NCBI GenBank assembly: GCA_020631175.1
Contig: JAHDHT010000024.1
Span: 1-27,636 of the forward strand
Source of the DNA: Chitinophagales bacterium
GTDB taxonomy: Bacteria > Bacteroidota > Bacteroidia > Chitinophagales > JAHDHT01
Direction of reading: 5' to 3'
DNA length: 27,636 bases
Part shown: positions 8,930-16,410 of the stretch, one piece after another
Position numbering within the stretch: the first letter of the stretch is position 1
Layout: each line of letters begins with the position of its first letter
Program-made: the position numbers and the translations under genes
The notes under the pieces: generated by a model
Databases searched by the model: none
Told to the model about the DNA's origin: nothing
The model's input: only the letters and a program-made list of their open reading frames with translations

Positions 8930-10332
8930 TGTTATTTAATTCTCTTGAATATCTATACTTTTTGCCGATAGTACTCATTCTGTATTATCTACTACCTTAC
9001 AAATTCAGATGGTTGCTATTAATTTTTTCAAGCTATTTTTTTTATATGTATTGGAAATGGGCATATGCGAGTTTAATGTTGCTTTCAAGCTTATGTTCAT
9101 ATGTATCCGGTATTCAAATGGAAAAAAACAGAACTGAGAAAGGTAAACTTAAACTTTGGTTCTTACTTGGTTTAAGTGCAGACCTTTCTATACTTCTAAC
9201 TTTTAAATATTTTAACTTTTTTAATGCAAATATCTCAACTCTCGCAAGCTATTTCAGACTTGAATGGCCGTTTGAACCGCTAAGTCTAATTTTACCATTG
9301 GGTATTTCCTTTTATACTTTTCAATCTTTAAGCTATACCATTGATGTTTACAAAGGAAAGGCTAAAGCAGAAAAACATTTTGGTTATTATGCTTTGTTTG
9401 TTAGTTTTTTTCCTCAGTTAGTAGCCGGACCTATCGAGAAATCTTTTAAATTAATAAAGCAATTAAAGACAGATCATGCTTTTAAATTGCAAAACATTAT
9501 TGATGGGTTTAAACTTGTGTTATGGGGTCTGTTTAAAAAGGTAGTTATAGCAGATACCCTCGCTATATATATCGCACAATCTTTTGACAATCTTGAAAAT
9601 GATCATGGATTAAATTTATGGATTGTAATGGTCTTCTTTATCTATCAAGTTTATTGTGATTTTAGTGGATACTCTGATATAGCGATAGGATCGGCAAAAA
9701 TGCTTGGAATAAACTTAAGCCTTAACTTCAATTTACCTTTCAGAGCAAGTTCTTATTCCGAATTATGGAGAAGATGGCATATAACTTTAACCGGTTGGGT
9801 TCGTGAATATATCTATATACCAATGGGAGGAAACAAAGTATCTCCATTCAGATCGTACTTAAATATTATTTTTTCATTTGGTATAATAGGTTTGTGGCAT
9901 GGCGCTGCCTGGACATTTGTATTCTTTGGTTTACTTCATGGTGTAACCATTGTTATTGAAAATCTTTTAAATAAGTATATCTCATTTATTAAGGCTATTC
10001 CAAAAGCTATTAAAGTTGTAACTGTGTTTTTAATTTATGCGTTCAATTGTATTATTTTTAGATGTGAAGATTTATCGGAGTTTACTTTGCTTGTAAAAAA
10101 TGCTTTTACACCCGGATTAGGTCAATTTTCTGCACAAGGATTTTTTATACTCCTATCACTTATACTATTACTTGAAAGCATTCAATACTTTCAAAAAGAT
10201 GGAGATAAAATACCTTTTTCATATATACCTTATACCTCCCTTAGATTTATGATTTATATACTTTTAACATTCCTAATCATGATATTTGGCAACAATTTAA
10301 GTGAACAACCATTCTTTTATTTCCAATTTTGA
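8929..10332 (+). CDS. MBOAT family O-acyltransferase (AlgI-like)
   Basis: A 467-residue membrane-bound O-acyltransferase with about ten to twelve membrane helices. The family core is clear: PQLVAGPIEK (162-171), DFSGYSDIAIG (244-254), then ELWRRWHITLTGW (278-290) carrying one conserved His (284), and GLWHGAAWTFVFFG (321-334) carrying the catalytic His324. The length and motifs match AlgI, PatA and DltB-type proteins, which pass an acyl group across the inner membrane to a periplasmic glycan hydroxyl. The next gene encodes an SGNH-fold partner, the usual companion (AlgJ/AlgX, PatB, DltD). The acyl group is often acetyl, but an ACP-borne acyl made by the operon at 14118-18653 is possible. Translation is coupled to the upstream sulfotransferase. 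Confidence 0.93.
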   Translation: MLFNSLEYLYFLPIVLILYYLLPYKFRWLLLIFSSYFFYMYWKWAYASLMLLSSLCSYVSGIQMEKNRTEKGKLKLWFLLGLSADLSILLTFKYFNFFNANISTLASYFRLEWPFEPLSLILPLGISFYTFQSLSYTIDVYKGKAKAEKHFGYYALFVSFFPQLVAGPIEKSFKLIKQLKTDHAFKLQNIIDGFKLVLWGLFKKVVIADTLAIYIAQSFDNLENDHGLNLWIVMVFFIYQVYCDFSGYSDIAIGSAKMLGINLSLNFNLPFRASSYSELWRRWHITLTGWVREYIYIPMGGNKVSPFRSYLNIIFSFGIIGLWHGAAWTFVFFGLLHGVTIVIENLLNKYISFIKAIPKAIKVVTVFLIYAFNCIIFRCEDLSEFTLLVKNAFTPGLGQFSAQGFFILLSLILLLESIQYFQKDGDKIPFSYIPYTSLRFMIYILLTFLIMIFGNNLSEQPFFYFQF

Positions 10333-11237
10333 AAAAACAATCCAAAATATTACTCTTTATTCTTCTGCTTTTGACCGCACATTTAATTGCGGTTTTCATT
10401 CATAATAATGCATTAATGAAGAAAAAAATGCTTGAGAAATTGCAAGTTGACTCAACTGTAGAACATGTTTTATTAGGAGATAGTCACTTAAAAAAAAGCA
10501 TTTCAACTTTAAATTTAACTTCAACAGTAAATTACTCTTTAAGGGGGGCAAACTATGAATTCACCTTTTTTAGAATGCGAAATATAATTGATCGATGTGA
10601 CAATTTAAAATCAATTACTTTAAGTGCAGACTTCAATCAGTTCACAGAAAAAACAAATAATTTAAACCTAATTGGATCAAGTTTTTTTAAAGGTACTAGC
10701 TTTAGAAACTTCCTTAAACATGGATATCTAACTTTTGAAAGTATAAATAACTTTATAATCACTAAATATATGCCCTACATTGACTGGAAAAACCGTTTTA
10801 AGTTTTTCAGATATGCTCATCGCAATCAAAAGGGTAATCAAATTAAAGATATTTCGAAATTTACGGATCAAGAAAATTTAGAAGAATCAGCTATATTTTT
10901 TAATCAGTTAATACTTAGTGATTCAGGTTTATATGATGAAAGAAACTTATATTACTTTGAAAAATGCCTTCAATTATGTGAAGAAAACAATGTGCAAGTA
11001 CATATTCTTATTCATCCTTTGTGCAGCTATTTAAATACACACATTGACAAATATTATAAGGAAAACACTGAAGAAGCCGTAGCGATTTGGCAGATCGTTA
11101 ATAAGTATAAAAATTGCACTTTACATGATTTCAGAAAAGACTTACTTGATAATAGTAATTTTACAGACTGTGATCATTTAAATGAAAAGGGCAATAAGGC
11201 ATTTACTGAAATTTATTTAAAGACTATTCAAAATTAA
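10329..11237 (+). CDS. SGNH-fold partner of the MBOAT acyltransferase
   Basis: A 302-residue protein with an N-terminal membrane anchor (residues 5-24, preceded by KKQSK) and a periplasmic domain. The SGNH block I motif is LLGDSHLKKS, with Ser52 next to Asp51 and His53. The C-terminal block is DCDHLNEKG, giving the Asp280/His283 pair. A central SADFNQF may serve as a substrate block. This arrangement is that of AlgJ/AlgX, PatB or DltD proteins, which take the acyl group delivered by the MBOAT protein and put it on the glycan. The start is a TTG at 10329 overlapping the MBOAT stop by four bases; the first ATG (codon 30) would remove the anchor. The gene ends tail-to-tail with the next one, sharing the bases TTAA. 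Confidence 0.75.
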   Translation: MKKQSKILLFILLLLTAHLIAVFIHNNALMKKKMLEKLQVDSTVEHVLLGDSHLKKSISTLNLTSTVNYSLRGANYEFTFFRMRNIIDRCDNLKSITLSADFNQFTEKTNNLNLIGSSFFKGTSFRNFLKHGYLTFESINNFIITKYMPYIDWKNRFKFFRYAHRNQKGNQIKDISKFTDQENLEESAIFFNQLILSDSGLYDERNLYYFEKCLQLCEENNVQVHILIHPLCSYLNTHIDKYYKENTEEAVAIWQIVNKYKNCTLHDFRKDLLDNSNFTDCDHLNEKGNKAFTEIYLKTIQN

Positions 11238-11926
11238 ATTAATAATCTACGTACAGCTTTAGGAAGTTTCCCAAGAAAATAATAATGTTGAAATTTAGTT
11301 TGCCACCAAAGTATTTTAGTCATACTTTCACAGATCTTATCTTTTTGAGAAAAAAACTCAGGTCGAATCACATCAAAAATCAAAACCGCTCTGAGTTTCT
11401 TCGTATTATTCCATGCTTGGTGACGTTGAGCATCACAAAAAGATAAGATTTCATTTTCCTTCCAATTTTTTAGCTCCTCCCCCACTTGAAAACCACATTT
11501 AGGCAATGAATCTGGAATAATTAATCCTAAATGATTTCTAATAATTGCGTTTGTATCGCCAACATGTGGTTTAATTGAGGTATTAGGCTGTAGAATGGAA
11601 AATGCGGCAGAAATTATTTCCGGAAACTGGAATAATATTTCTGCAGTTTTCTCTACTTTCTCTATGTTTTCTTTATACTCCTTCCCCCAATATTTCAGAG
11701 GAAAGAAAGTCCATTTTTTATGATCGTCAGATAGTTTTTCATTGATGTAAGGTACAATACCGATATCATTAGAGTCATATATCTTTTGAAAATCGTCTAA
11801 TATTAATGTAAAATTTTTTTTAATTGTGTTATTCCATTCTGTGTGTTCGGTATCAAAATAAAAATTGTCTAATACATTATATTGTTCCCCATCCAAGAAA
11901 GAGTACCATAGTTTTTCTAACTTCAT
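11234..11926 (-). CDS. AspH/LpxO-type 2OG oxygenase A
   Basis: A 230-residue member of the aspartyl/asparaginyl beta-hydroxylase family. The active site reads IKPHVGDTNAIIRNHLGL, with iron ligand His121, and then FCDAQRHQAWNN with second ligand His169, followed by Arg179 in LRAVLIFDV for 2-oxoglutarate. The HxG pattern (no Asp/Glu) matches the two-histidine iron site of AspH. I start it at the ATG at 11926, because MKLEKLWYSF aligns with the starts of the next two copies; an ATG at 11962 would overlap the upstream gene by 35 bases. With the 11926 start the genes are separated by one base. The C-terminal tail (about 200-230) is aromatic and basic. In the same family, LpxO hydroxylates lipid A acyl chains; the substrate here is unknown. 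Confidence 0.85.
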   Translation of the reverse strand: MKLEKLWYSFLDGEQYNVLDNFYFDTEHTEWNNTIKKNFTLILDDFQKIYDSNDIGIVPYINEKLSDDHKKWTFFPLKYWGKEYKENIEKVEKTAEILFQFPEIISAAFSILQPNTSIKPHVGDTNAIIRNHLGLIIPDSLPKCGFQVGEELKNWKENEILSFCDAQRHQAWNNTKKLRAVLIFDVIRPEFFSQKDKICESMTKILWWQTKFQHYYFLGKLPKAVRRLLI

Positions 11927-11927
11927 A

Positions 11928-12668
11928 TCAATTCTTAATAAAATTTCGAATGGGAATTGCAATATAAGCTGCTAAAACGAGGGCTTTATGTAATCCATAC
12001 TGTAACATGATTGGCAATTTGCCAATCCATTTAAATTTTTGTGCTAGTGATTGCAATAATAAAGAAGACAGTACATTGTAACAAACATTTTTTTTCTGTT
12101 TTATATATTCAGGTCTAATCACATCAAATAACAAAATATATCGATCTTCTTTACTGTTGTTCCATGCTGTATGTTGATGTGCATCACAAAAGGCAAATAT
12201 TTCTCCTTCCTCCCAAGCTCTTTCCTCTGCCTTAACTTTAAAACCGCATTCAGGAAGTGCCGCTGGTACGATCAAACCAAAATGGCATCTATAAATCGCA
12301 TTTGTATCGCCAAAGTGAGGTTTGATTGCTGCATTTGGACTTAATTTATTAAATGAAGCCGAAACAATGCCCGGAATTCTTTCAAGATATTTATAAGTAT
12401 TTGGTACTTTTTGAATATTTTCTTTAAACGTAATTCCCCAAGCACTTAATGGGATAGTTTTCCATGAAGCCGCTTGCGTCATCATCTCCTGATTAAAATA
12501 GGGCTGCATACTTTCTTCATCTGCAATTAGAGAAAGCAATTCCTTTTTTATTTGATCAAAACCATCTTCAAGAGTTGATTTCCAATCTTTATCCAAAATA
12601 TCAAAGAATGCAGGTTCACTTCCTACATAACCATCACGATTATAAAATGAATACCAAATCTTTTTCAT
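11928..12668 (-). CDS. AspH/LpxO-type 2OG oxygenase B
   Basis: A 246-residue paralogue of its neighbours with an intact active site: IKPHFGDTNAIYRCHFGL (His118, HxG form), FCDAHQHTAWNN (His166) and Arg176 in DRYILLFDV. The N-terminal block IWYSFYN and the SWKTIPLSAWG block (69-78) are shared with copies A and C. The last 50 residues are hydrophobic and amphipathic (LLLQSLAQKF to the end), suggesting the protein sits on the membrane, as LpxO does. Its ATG overlaps the stop of copy C by one base (TAATG). The three-gene run C-B-A is therefore one transcript with coupled translation. A hydroxylase acting on a lipid-linked, acyl or peptide group is a reasonable guess; the sequence does not show which. 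Confidence 0.87.
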   Translation of the reverse strand: MKKIWYSFYNRDGYVGSEPAFFDILDKDWKSTLEDGFDQIKKELLSLIADEESMQPYFNQEMMTQAASWKTIPLSAWGITFKENIQKVPNTYKYLERIPGIVSASFNKLSPNAAIKPHFGDTNAIYRCHFGLIVPAALPECGFKVKAEERAWEEGEIFAFCDAHQHTAWNNSKEDRYILLFDVIRPEYIKQKKNVCYNVLSSLLLQSLAQKFKWIGKLPIMLQYGLHKALVLAAYIAIPIRNFIKN

Positions 12669-13423
12669 TATTGTGGTATTAAAGTTCCAAATTTTTTCTG
12701 TAATGGATACAAAAGTAAAAGTATAGTTTTTATTCCCCCAATGATAAGTTTTTGAATGCCGGACGGAAATTTCTTTAATGCTTTAAACCGATGAAAGATC
12801 ATTTGCCAAATAAGGAATGCTCTTACTTTAAGTGTAATTTCTTTTTGCCGGTTTAAATATTCTTCCCGGATAACATCAAAACAAAATATTATTCTTCTTT
12901 CGTTAGAATGATTCCATGCCCAATGCTCATAAGCATCACAAAAAGCAAGAATCTTATTTGTTTTCCAGGACTTTTGTATTCCGTTAACTTCAAAACCGCA
13001 ATTTGGTAAGGTGTCAGGCACACTTATACCTAAATGTACACGATAAATTCCATTGGTATCGCCCATATGTTTTTGAATGTATGAATTAGCAGAAAGAATA
13101 TTGATAGATGCTGATATAACTTCAGGAAACGATTTCAAGAACTTATTAATTATACTTGATCGCAATTCATTTTGCTGAACATCAATTCCCCAGGTTTTAA
13201 AACTAAGTGTTTTCCATGAGGCATCTTGATTTAAACTGGTTACATGAGAAGATTTAAACTTATCATCCATTTGATGTACTAAAGTCATAATTTCATTTGA
13301 AAAATCTTCATGATTCATTTGCAGCCATATTGCCCAATTCTTTCCGTCACAATCAAAATAAGGAGGATCATTTTGATGATAAATTCCCCCTATAAAGTTA
13401 AACCATAAATCTTTCGAAGACAT
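12668..13423 (-). CDS. AspH/LpxO-type 2OG oxygenase C
   Basis: A 251-residue member of the same family and the first gene of the minus-strand run. The first ligand block is IQKHMGDTNGIYRVHLGI (His119), the second FCDAYEHWAWNH (His167), and Arg177 or Arg176 in ERRIIFCFDV would bind 2-oxoglutarate. It differs from copies A and B in having Lys before the first ligand (QKH rather than KPH). The C-terminal 55 residues form a long hydrophobic helix (LIIGGIKTILLLLYPL region), the strongest membrane-anchor candidate of the set. Its start lies only 26 bases from the start of the divergent fourth copy, so both promoters must reach into coding sequence or be very compact. Confidence 0.86.
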   Translation of the reverse strand: MSSKDLWFNFIGGIYHQNDPPYFDCDGKNWAIWLQMNHEDFSNEIMTLVHQMDDKFKSSHVTSLNQDASWKTLSFKTWGIDVQQNELRSSIINKFLKSFPEVISASINILSANSYIQKHMGDTNGIYRVHLGISVPDTLPNCGFEVNGIQKSWKTNKILAFCDAYEHWAWNHSNERRIIFCFDVIREEYLNRQKEITLKVRAFLIWQMIFHRFKALKKFPSGIQKLIIGGIKTILLLLYPLQKKFGTLIPQ

Positions 13424-13449
13424 TTAAATTATTTTTATCTTTCCTTAGT

Positions 13450-14121
13450 ATGGAGGATAAAAATAAGCAACTATTTTGGGATTTATCAGAAGAAAATTGG
13501 GTAAAAGATTTGGTTGCTTCAACTGAAGTAATTAAAAATGAATTAATTGAAATACTCGGACTACCGACTGATGACGTTAAAGGTAATGACTGGTTTGCAG
13601 CCCATCCACATTATGTAAACTCTGCACTGGCTGAGGTTAGCTGGAAAACATATGAATTTTATTTTTTCACTATAAAACACAAAAAACACTGTGAAGTTTG
13701 TCCTGAAACTTGTCGAGTTTTAGAACAAATACCGGATCTAATCACTGCTCAATTCAGCTTTTTAAGTCCAAAAACCCATATTAAACCTCATAAGGGCTAT
13801 TCACGCATGGTATTAAGAAATCATTTGCCATTAATTGTTCCGGAAGGAGATATCGGCTTAAAAGTTGGAAATGAAACCAGAAAATGGAGCATGAATCAAT
13901 TACTTAGTTTCGACGATAGTCATACGCACGAAGCATGGAATCTAAGTGAATTACCAAGAGCTGTATTAATGTTTGATATTAAACACCCTGAGTGGAATTA
14001 TTCTGCTAAAGAGATCTCTACTTATAAATTAAAAAACACCAAAGATCCATTTCTGCTTGATATAGCTAACAATGAGACTTGGCTCAACTGGCTTAAGCAA
14101 GGATATTTTCCCGAAAATTAA
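13450..14121 (+). CDS. AspH-type 2OG oxygenase D (divergent copy)
   Basis: A 223-residue member of the same family but clearly apart from A-C. The ligand blocks are IKPHKGYSRMVLRNHLPL (His114, HxG form) and SFDDSHTHEAWN (His160), with Arg170 in PRAVLMFDI. The FDDS-x-x-H-E-x-W block is nearer the textbook AspH sequence than the FCDA form of A-C, while the GDTN motif of A-C is replaced by GYSR. It lacks the hydrophobic C-terminal tail, so it may be soluble and act on another substrate or at another stage. It carries a Cys/His-rich stretch (HKKHCEVCPETC, 77-88) with no counterpart in A-C. It ends tail-to-tail with the GNAT gene, sharing TTAA. Confidence 0.86.
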   Translation: MEDKNKQLFWDLSEENWVKDLVASTEVIKNELIEILGLPTDDVKGNDWFAAHPHYVNSALAEVSWKTYEFYFFTIKHKKHCEVCPETCRVLEQIPDLITAQFSFLSPKTHIKPHKGYSRMVLRNHLPLIVPEGDIGLKVGNETRKWSMNQLLSFDDSHTHEAWNLSELPRAVLMFDIKHPEWNYSAKEISTYKLKNTKDPFLLDIANNETWLNWLKQGYFPEN

Positions 14122-14732
14122 TTGCTTAGTAAGCTGTTAATTTCTTCAATGTTAATATTACTTTTCTGACCACTTAGCTTCAGCTGACCTTTTACACCGG
14201 TTAAGATTTCTGCGCCCTTCATCAATTTAGCAGCATGCATAATGAATTTACGCTTTGTAAGTACATAAATTTGATTGTCATTATTTTCCTGCCCCGGTAT
14301 AAGTATATATCCTAATGCTTTATTATAACTAACCGCATTTAAATTATCCTTTCTTATACGAATAAAACTTAAATCAAAAATATTTAATGATAAAAAACAA
14401 AACTCTAATAATACAAGACTAGCTAAAGTTGGAACATAGTTATTCCAGTAATCTTTATCCCAAAGAAAAATACCCCCTTCGCCAACTCCTTCAACTAAAT
14501 TTACTTCTTTAGCATTTATCAGTCCTATCTTTTTGTCTTGAAAACAAATGATAAAATAATAATTCAGTTTATTATTAACAGACTCGAACCATTTTTTTTG
14601 CTGGATCGGAGTAATTATTTCTCTGTGGTACATTCTTTTGCTTATCTCCGGGTCGTTCCTCTTTTGCCGGACAAGTTCAATATCCTCCTTATTTAATCGA
14701 ATTAGTTTTATGCCATATCTTTCTATAATCAT
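14118..14732 (-). CDS. GNAT family N-acyltransferase
   Basis: A 204-residue protein with the GNAT fold. It begins with a beta strand and KLIRLNKEDIELVRQKRNDPEI, typical of RimJ/PseH-like members. The central strand is GEGGIFLWDKDYW (85-96), and the closing signature is NLNAVSYNKALGYI (130-143), the N..A...Y.K.G(F/Y) pattern of the acyl-CoA-binding half. It probably transfers an acyl group to an amine, for example on an amino sugar such as a 4-amino-4,6-dideoxyhexose. It is the last gene of the KAS III-ACP operon and overlaps the GT2 gene by four bases, so an ACP-bound acyl donor is plausible though not shown. The C-terminal 40 residues form an extra segment beyond the GNAT core. Confidence 0.75.
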   Translation of the reverse strand: MIIERYGIKLIRLNKEDIELVRQKRNDPEISKRMYHREIITPIQQKKWFESVNNKLNYYFIICFQDKKIGLINAKEVNLVEGVGEGGIFLWDKDYWNNYVPTLASLVLLEFCFLSLNIFDLSFIRIRKDNLNAVSYNKALGYILIPGQENNDNQIYVLTKRKFIMHAAKLMKGAEILTGVKGQLKLSGQKSNINIEEINSLLSN

Positions 14733-15643
14733 ATAATTTCATCTATACTATATGTCGGCATTTTATTAAGCGTTTTATAAATTTTATTTAAATATTCGCC
14801 AATAATACCTAAACAAAACATTATTACACTTCCTGTAAACAAAATTGCTACCATTAATGATGTATAGCCACTTATAGAGTTTCCCCAAAGTAATTTTCTT
14901 AATATCAACAATATACCGTATGTGACTGTTAAAACAGAAGCACTTAAACCAAAATAAGTCATTACTCTAAGCGGTAACCTTGATGAATACAATATTAAAT
15001 TAAGTGATAACGAAATTAACTTTGATAATGAATATGAAGATCCGTTTTTGCTACTGCTTCTTTTGTTTATGTCTACATAATCAATTTTATCGGTGTACCA
15101 TAAACATAATTCATCTATAAAAACAAAATTATGATTCGTTCGTTTAATTTTTTTCGCTAAGTTGTTGTTTATTATCCTAAAACTTGAACCTTTCCCTTTC
15201 TGCGGTCCTTCTAATTTTTGAACTTTTGAAAACAAAGAAGAAAAAAGTGCTCTAAAGAAATTATAACTCTTTCTCATTGGAACGCCATACACAATATCAA
15301 CCATTGAAGACTCAATTTTTTGATATAATTTCAAAATGTCGGAAGGATCATATTCCAAATCATCATCAATAGTAACTACATATTTTGCGGATGATTGAAC
15401 TATGCCACATAAAGTTGCATTATGTTGTCCATAGTTTCTACTTAAATTAATTCCGGTAATAATTGATGGAAACTTTGCCTTAATTTGTTGGATTGTTTCC
15501 CATGTATTGTCATTACTATAGTCATTTACAATAATTATTTGGTACTGATCAAATCTTGGAGCAATTACTGTATTTAACTGATCAATCAGTTTTTCTAAAA
15601 CTGATGATGAATTATAAGTCGGTATTACAATGGCAATTTCCAC
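14729..15643 (-). CDS. GT2 glycosyltransferase, GtrB/CsbB-like
   Basis: A 304-residue inverting glycosyltransferase of family GT2. The nucleotide-binding start is IVIPTYNSS (5-13), SRNYGQHNATLCG (68-80) is the R.GQ.AA-type block of the DPM1/ArnC/GtrB group, and the metal-binding DDD is at 93-95. Two membrane helices lie near 228-250 and 262-285. Such enzymes join a sugar to undecaprenyl phosphate at the cytoplasmic face. The product is usually consumed by a GT-C enzyme, and a YfhO-like protein (2141-4498) and two TMTC-like proteins are in the window. The start is a GTG at 15643. The gene lies 17 bases after the SDR gene and overlaps the GNAT gene, so it belongs to the acyl-building operon. 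Confidence 0.9.
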   Translation of the reverse strand: MEIAIVIPTYNSSSVLEKLIDQLNTVIAPRFDQYQIIIVNDYSNDNTWETIQQIKAKFPSIITGINLSRNYGQHNATLCGIVQSSAKYVVTIDDDLEYDPSDILKLYQKIESSMVDIVYGVPMRKSYNFFRALFSSLFSKVQKLEGPQKGKGSSFRIINNNLAKKIKRTNHNFVFIDELCLWYTDKIDYVDINKRSSSKNGSSYSLSKLISLSLNLILYSSRLPLRVMTYFGLSASVLTVTYGILLILRKLLWGNSISGYTSLMVAILFTGSVIMFCLGIIGEYLNKIYKTLNKMPTYSIDEII

Positions 15644-15660
15644 AATTATGTAAATCTAAA

Positions 15661-16410
15661 TTATTTGGAAGATAAAGTTAAACCTCCATCCATATTTATA
15701 CATGTTCCGGTTATCCACCGAGAAGCTGCTGAAAGCAAAAAAATTGCAGAATAAGCTACGTCTTCCGGTTCACCATAACCTAAAGGATATTTTTCTTCAT
15801 AAGCTTTCATATGCTCATCGGAAGATGCTTTCAAGGTTCGTTCAAATATTTCTGTTTTAACTAAACCCGGTGCAATACAGTTTGATCTTATTTTTTTTGG
15901 AGCAGCTTCTAAAGCAACGCTTTTTGAATAAGCTTCGAGTGCAGCTTTTGAAGAAACATACATGGCACCACCAACATAAGGAAAATGACTTGAAATACTT
16001 GAGATGAAGACGATACTTCCTCCTTGATTTACTTTTTTTTGCTTTAACAGATAAGAAGTAATAATTACCGGTGCCTCAAAATTTAGTTTAAATATTTCAC
16101 TAATGTTTTTTTCACGGATAAATTTTACAGGATATGGCTTAACAATACCTGCTGCATGAATAACACCATCAATTTTTGGAATATCATTTAATGCGATATT
16201 TAACTCATCATTTTCTAATAAATCGACTACATTAAAAGTGAAATTATCTTCACCTAATTCCTGCTGCATATTCTTTAATAATTCTTTTCTTCTAGCAAAA
16301 GCAATAACTTTACCTTTACTTTCAACAATAGCATTACAAATAGTAGCCCCGATACCTGAAGATGCACCGGTTACTAAATATTTCTTTTTATCTAAACTAA
16401 AAATATCCAC
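15661..16410 (-). CDS. SDR oxidoreductase, FabG-like ketoreductase
   Basis: A 249-residue short-chain dehydrogenase/reductase. The cofactor motif TGASSGIG is at 14-21, HAAG (the NAAG equivalent) at 85-88, and the catalytic Ser137/138, Tyr151 and Lys155 lie in YVSSKAA. The C-terminal INMDGG is typical of FabG-type enzymes. Arg40-Arg41 after strand 2 (FARRKE) suggests NADP(H). Placed directly after KAS III and ACP genes, it most likely reduces a 3-oxoacyl-ACP to the 3-hydroxyacyl form; reduction of a sugar nucleotide is a possible alternative. The start is a GTG whose G is the last base of the upstream TAG stop, so translation is coupled. No dehydratase or enoyl reductase is nearby, so the chain should stop at the hydroxyl stage. 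Confidence 0.88.
   Translation of the reverse strand: MDIFSLDKKKYLVTGASSGIGATICNAIVESKGKVIAFARRKELLKNMQQELGEDNFTFNVVDLLENDELNIALNDIPKIDGVIHAAGIVKPYPVKFIREKNISEIFKLNFEAPVIITSYLLKQKKVNQGGSIVFISSISSHFPYVGGAMYVSSKAALEAYSKSVALEAAPKKIRSNCIAPGLVKTEIFERTLKASSDEHMKAYEEKYPLGYGEPEDVAYSAIFLLSAASRWITGTCINMDGGLTLSSK

Noticed and set aside
11926..11962. Start of oxygenase A at 11962
   Set aside because: It would overlap the upstream gene by 35 bases and add 12 residues absent from the paralogues; the ATG at 11926 gives the conserved LWYSF start and a one-base gap.
11234..14121. A decayed copy or frameshift among the tandem oxygenases
   Set aside because: All four frames are intact, of similar length, and keep both His ligands and the Arg.
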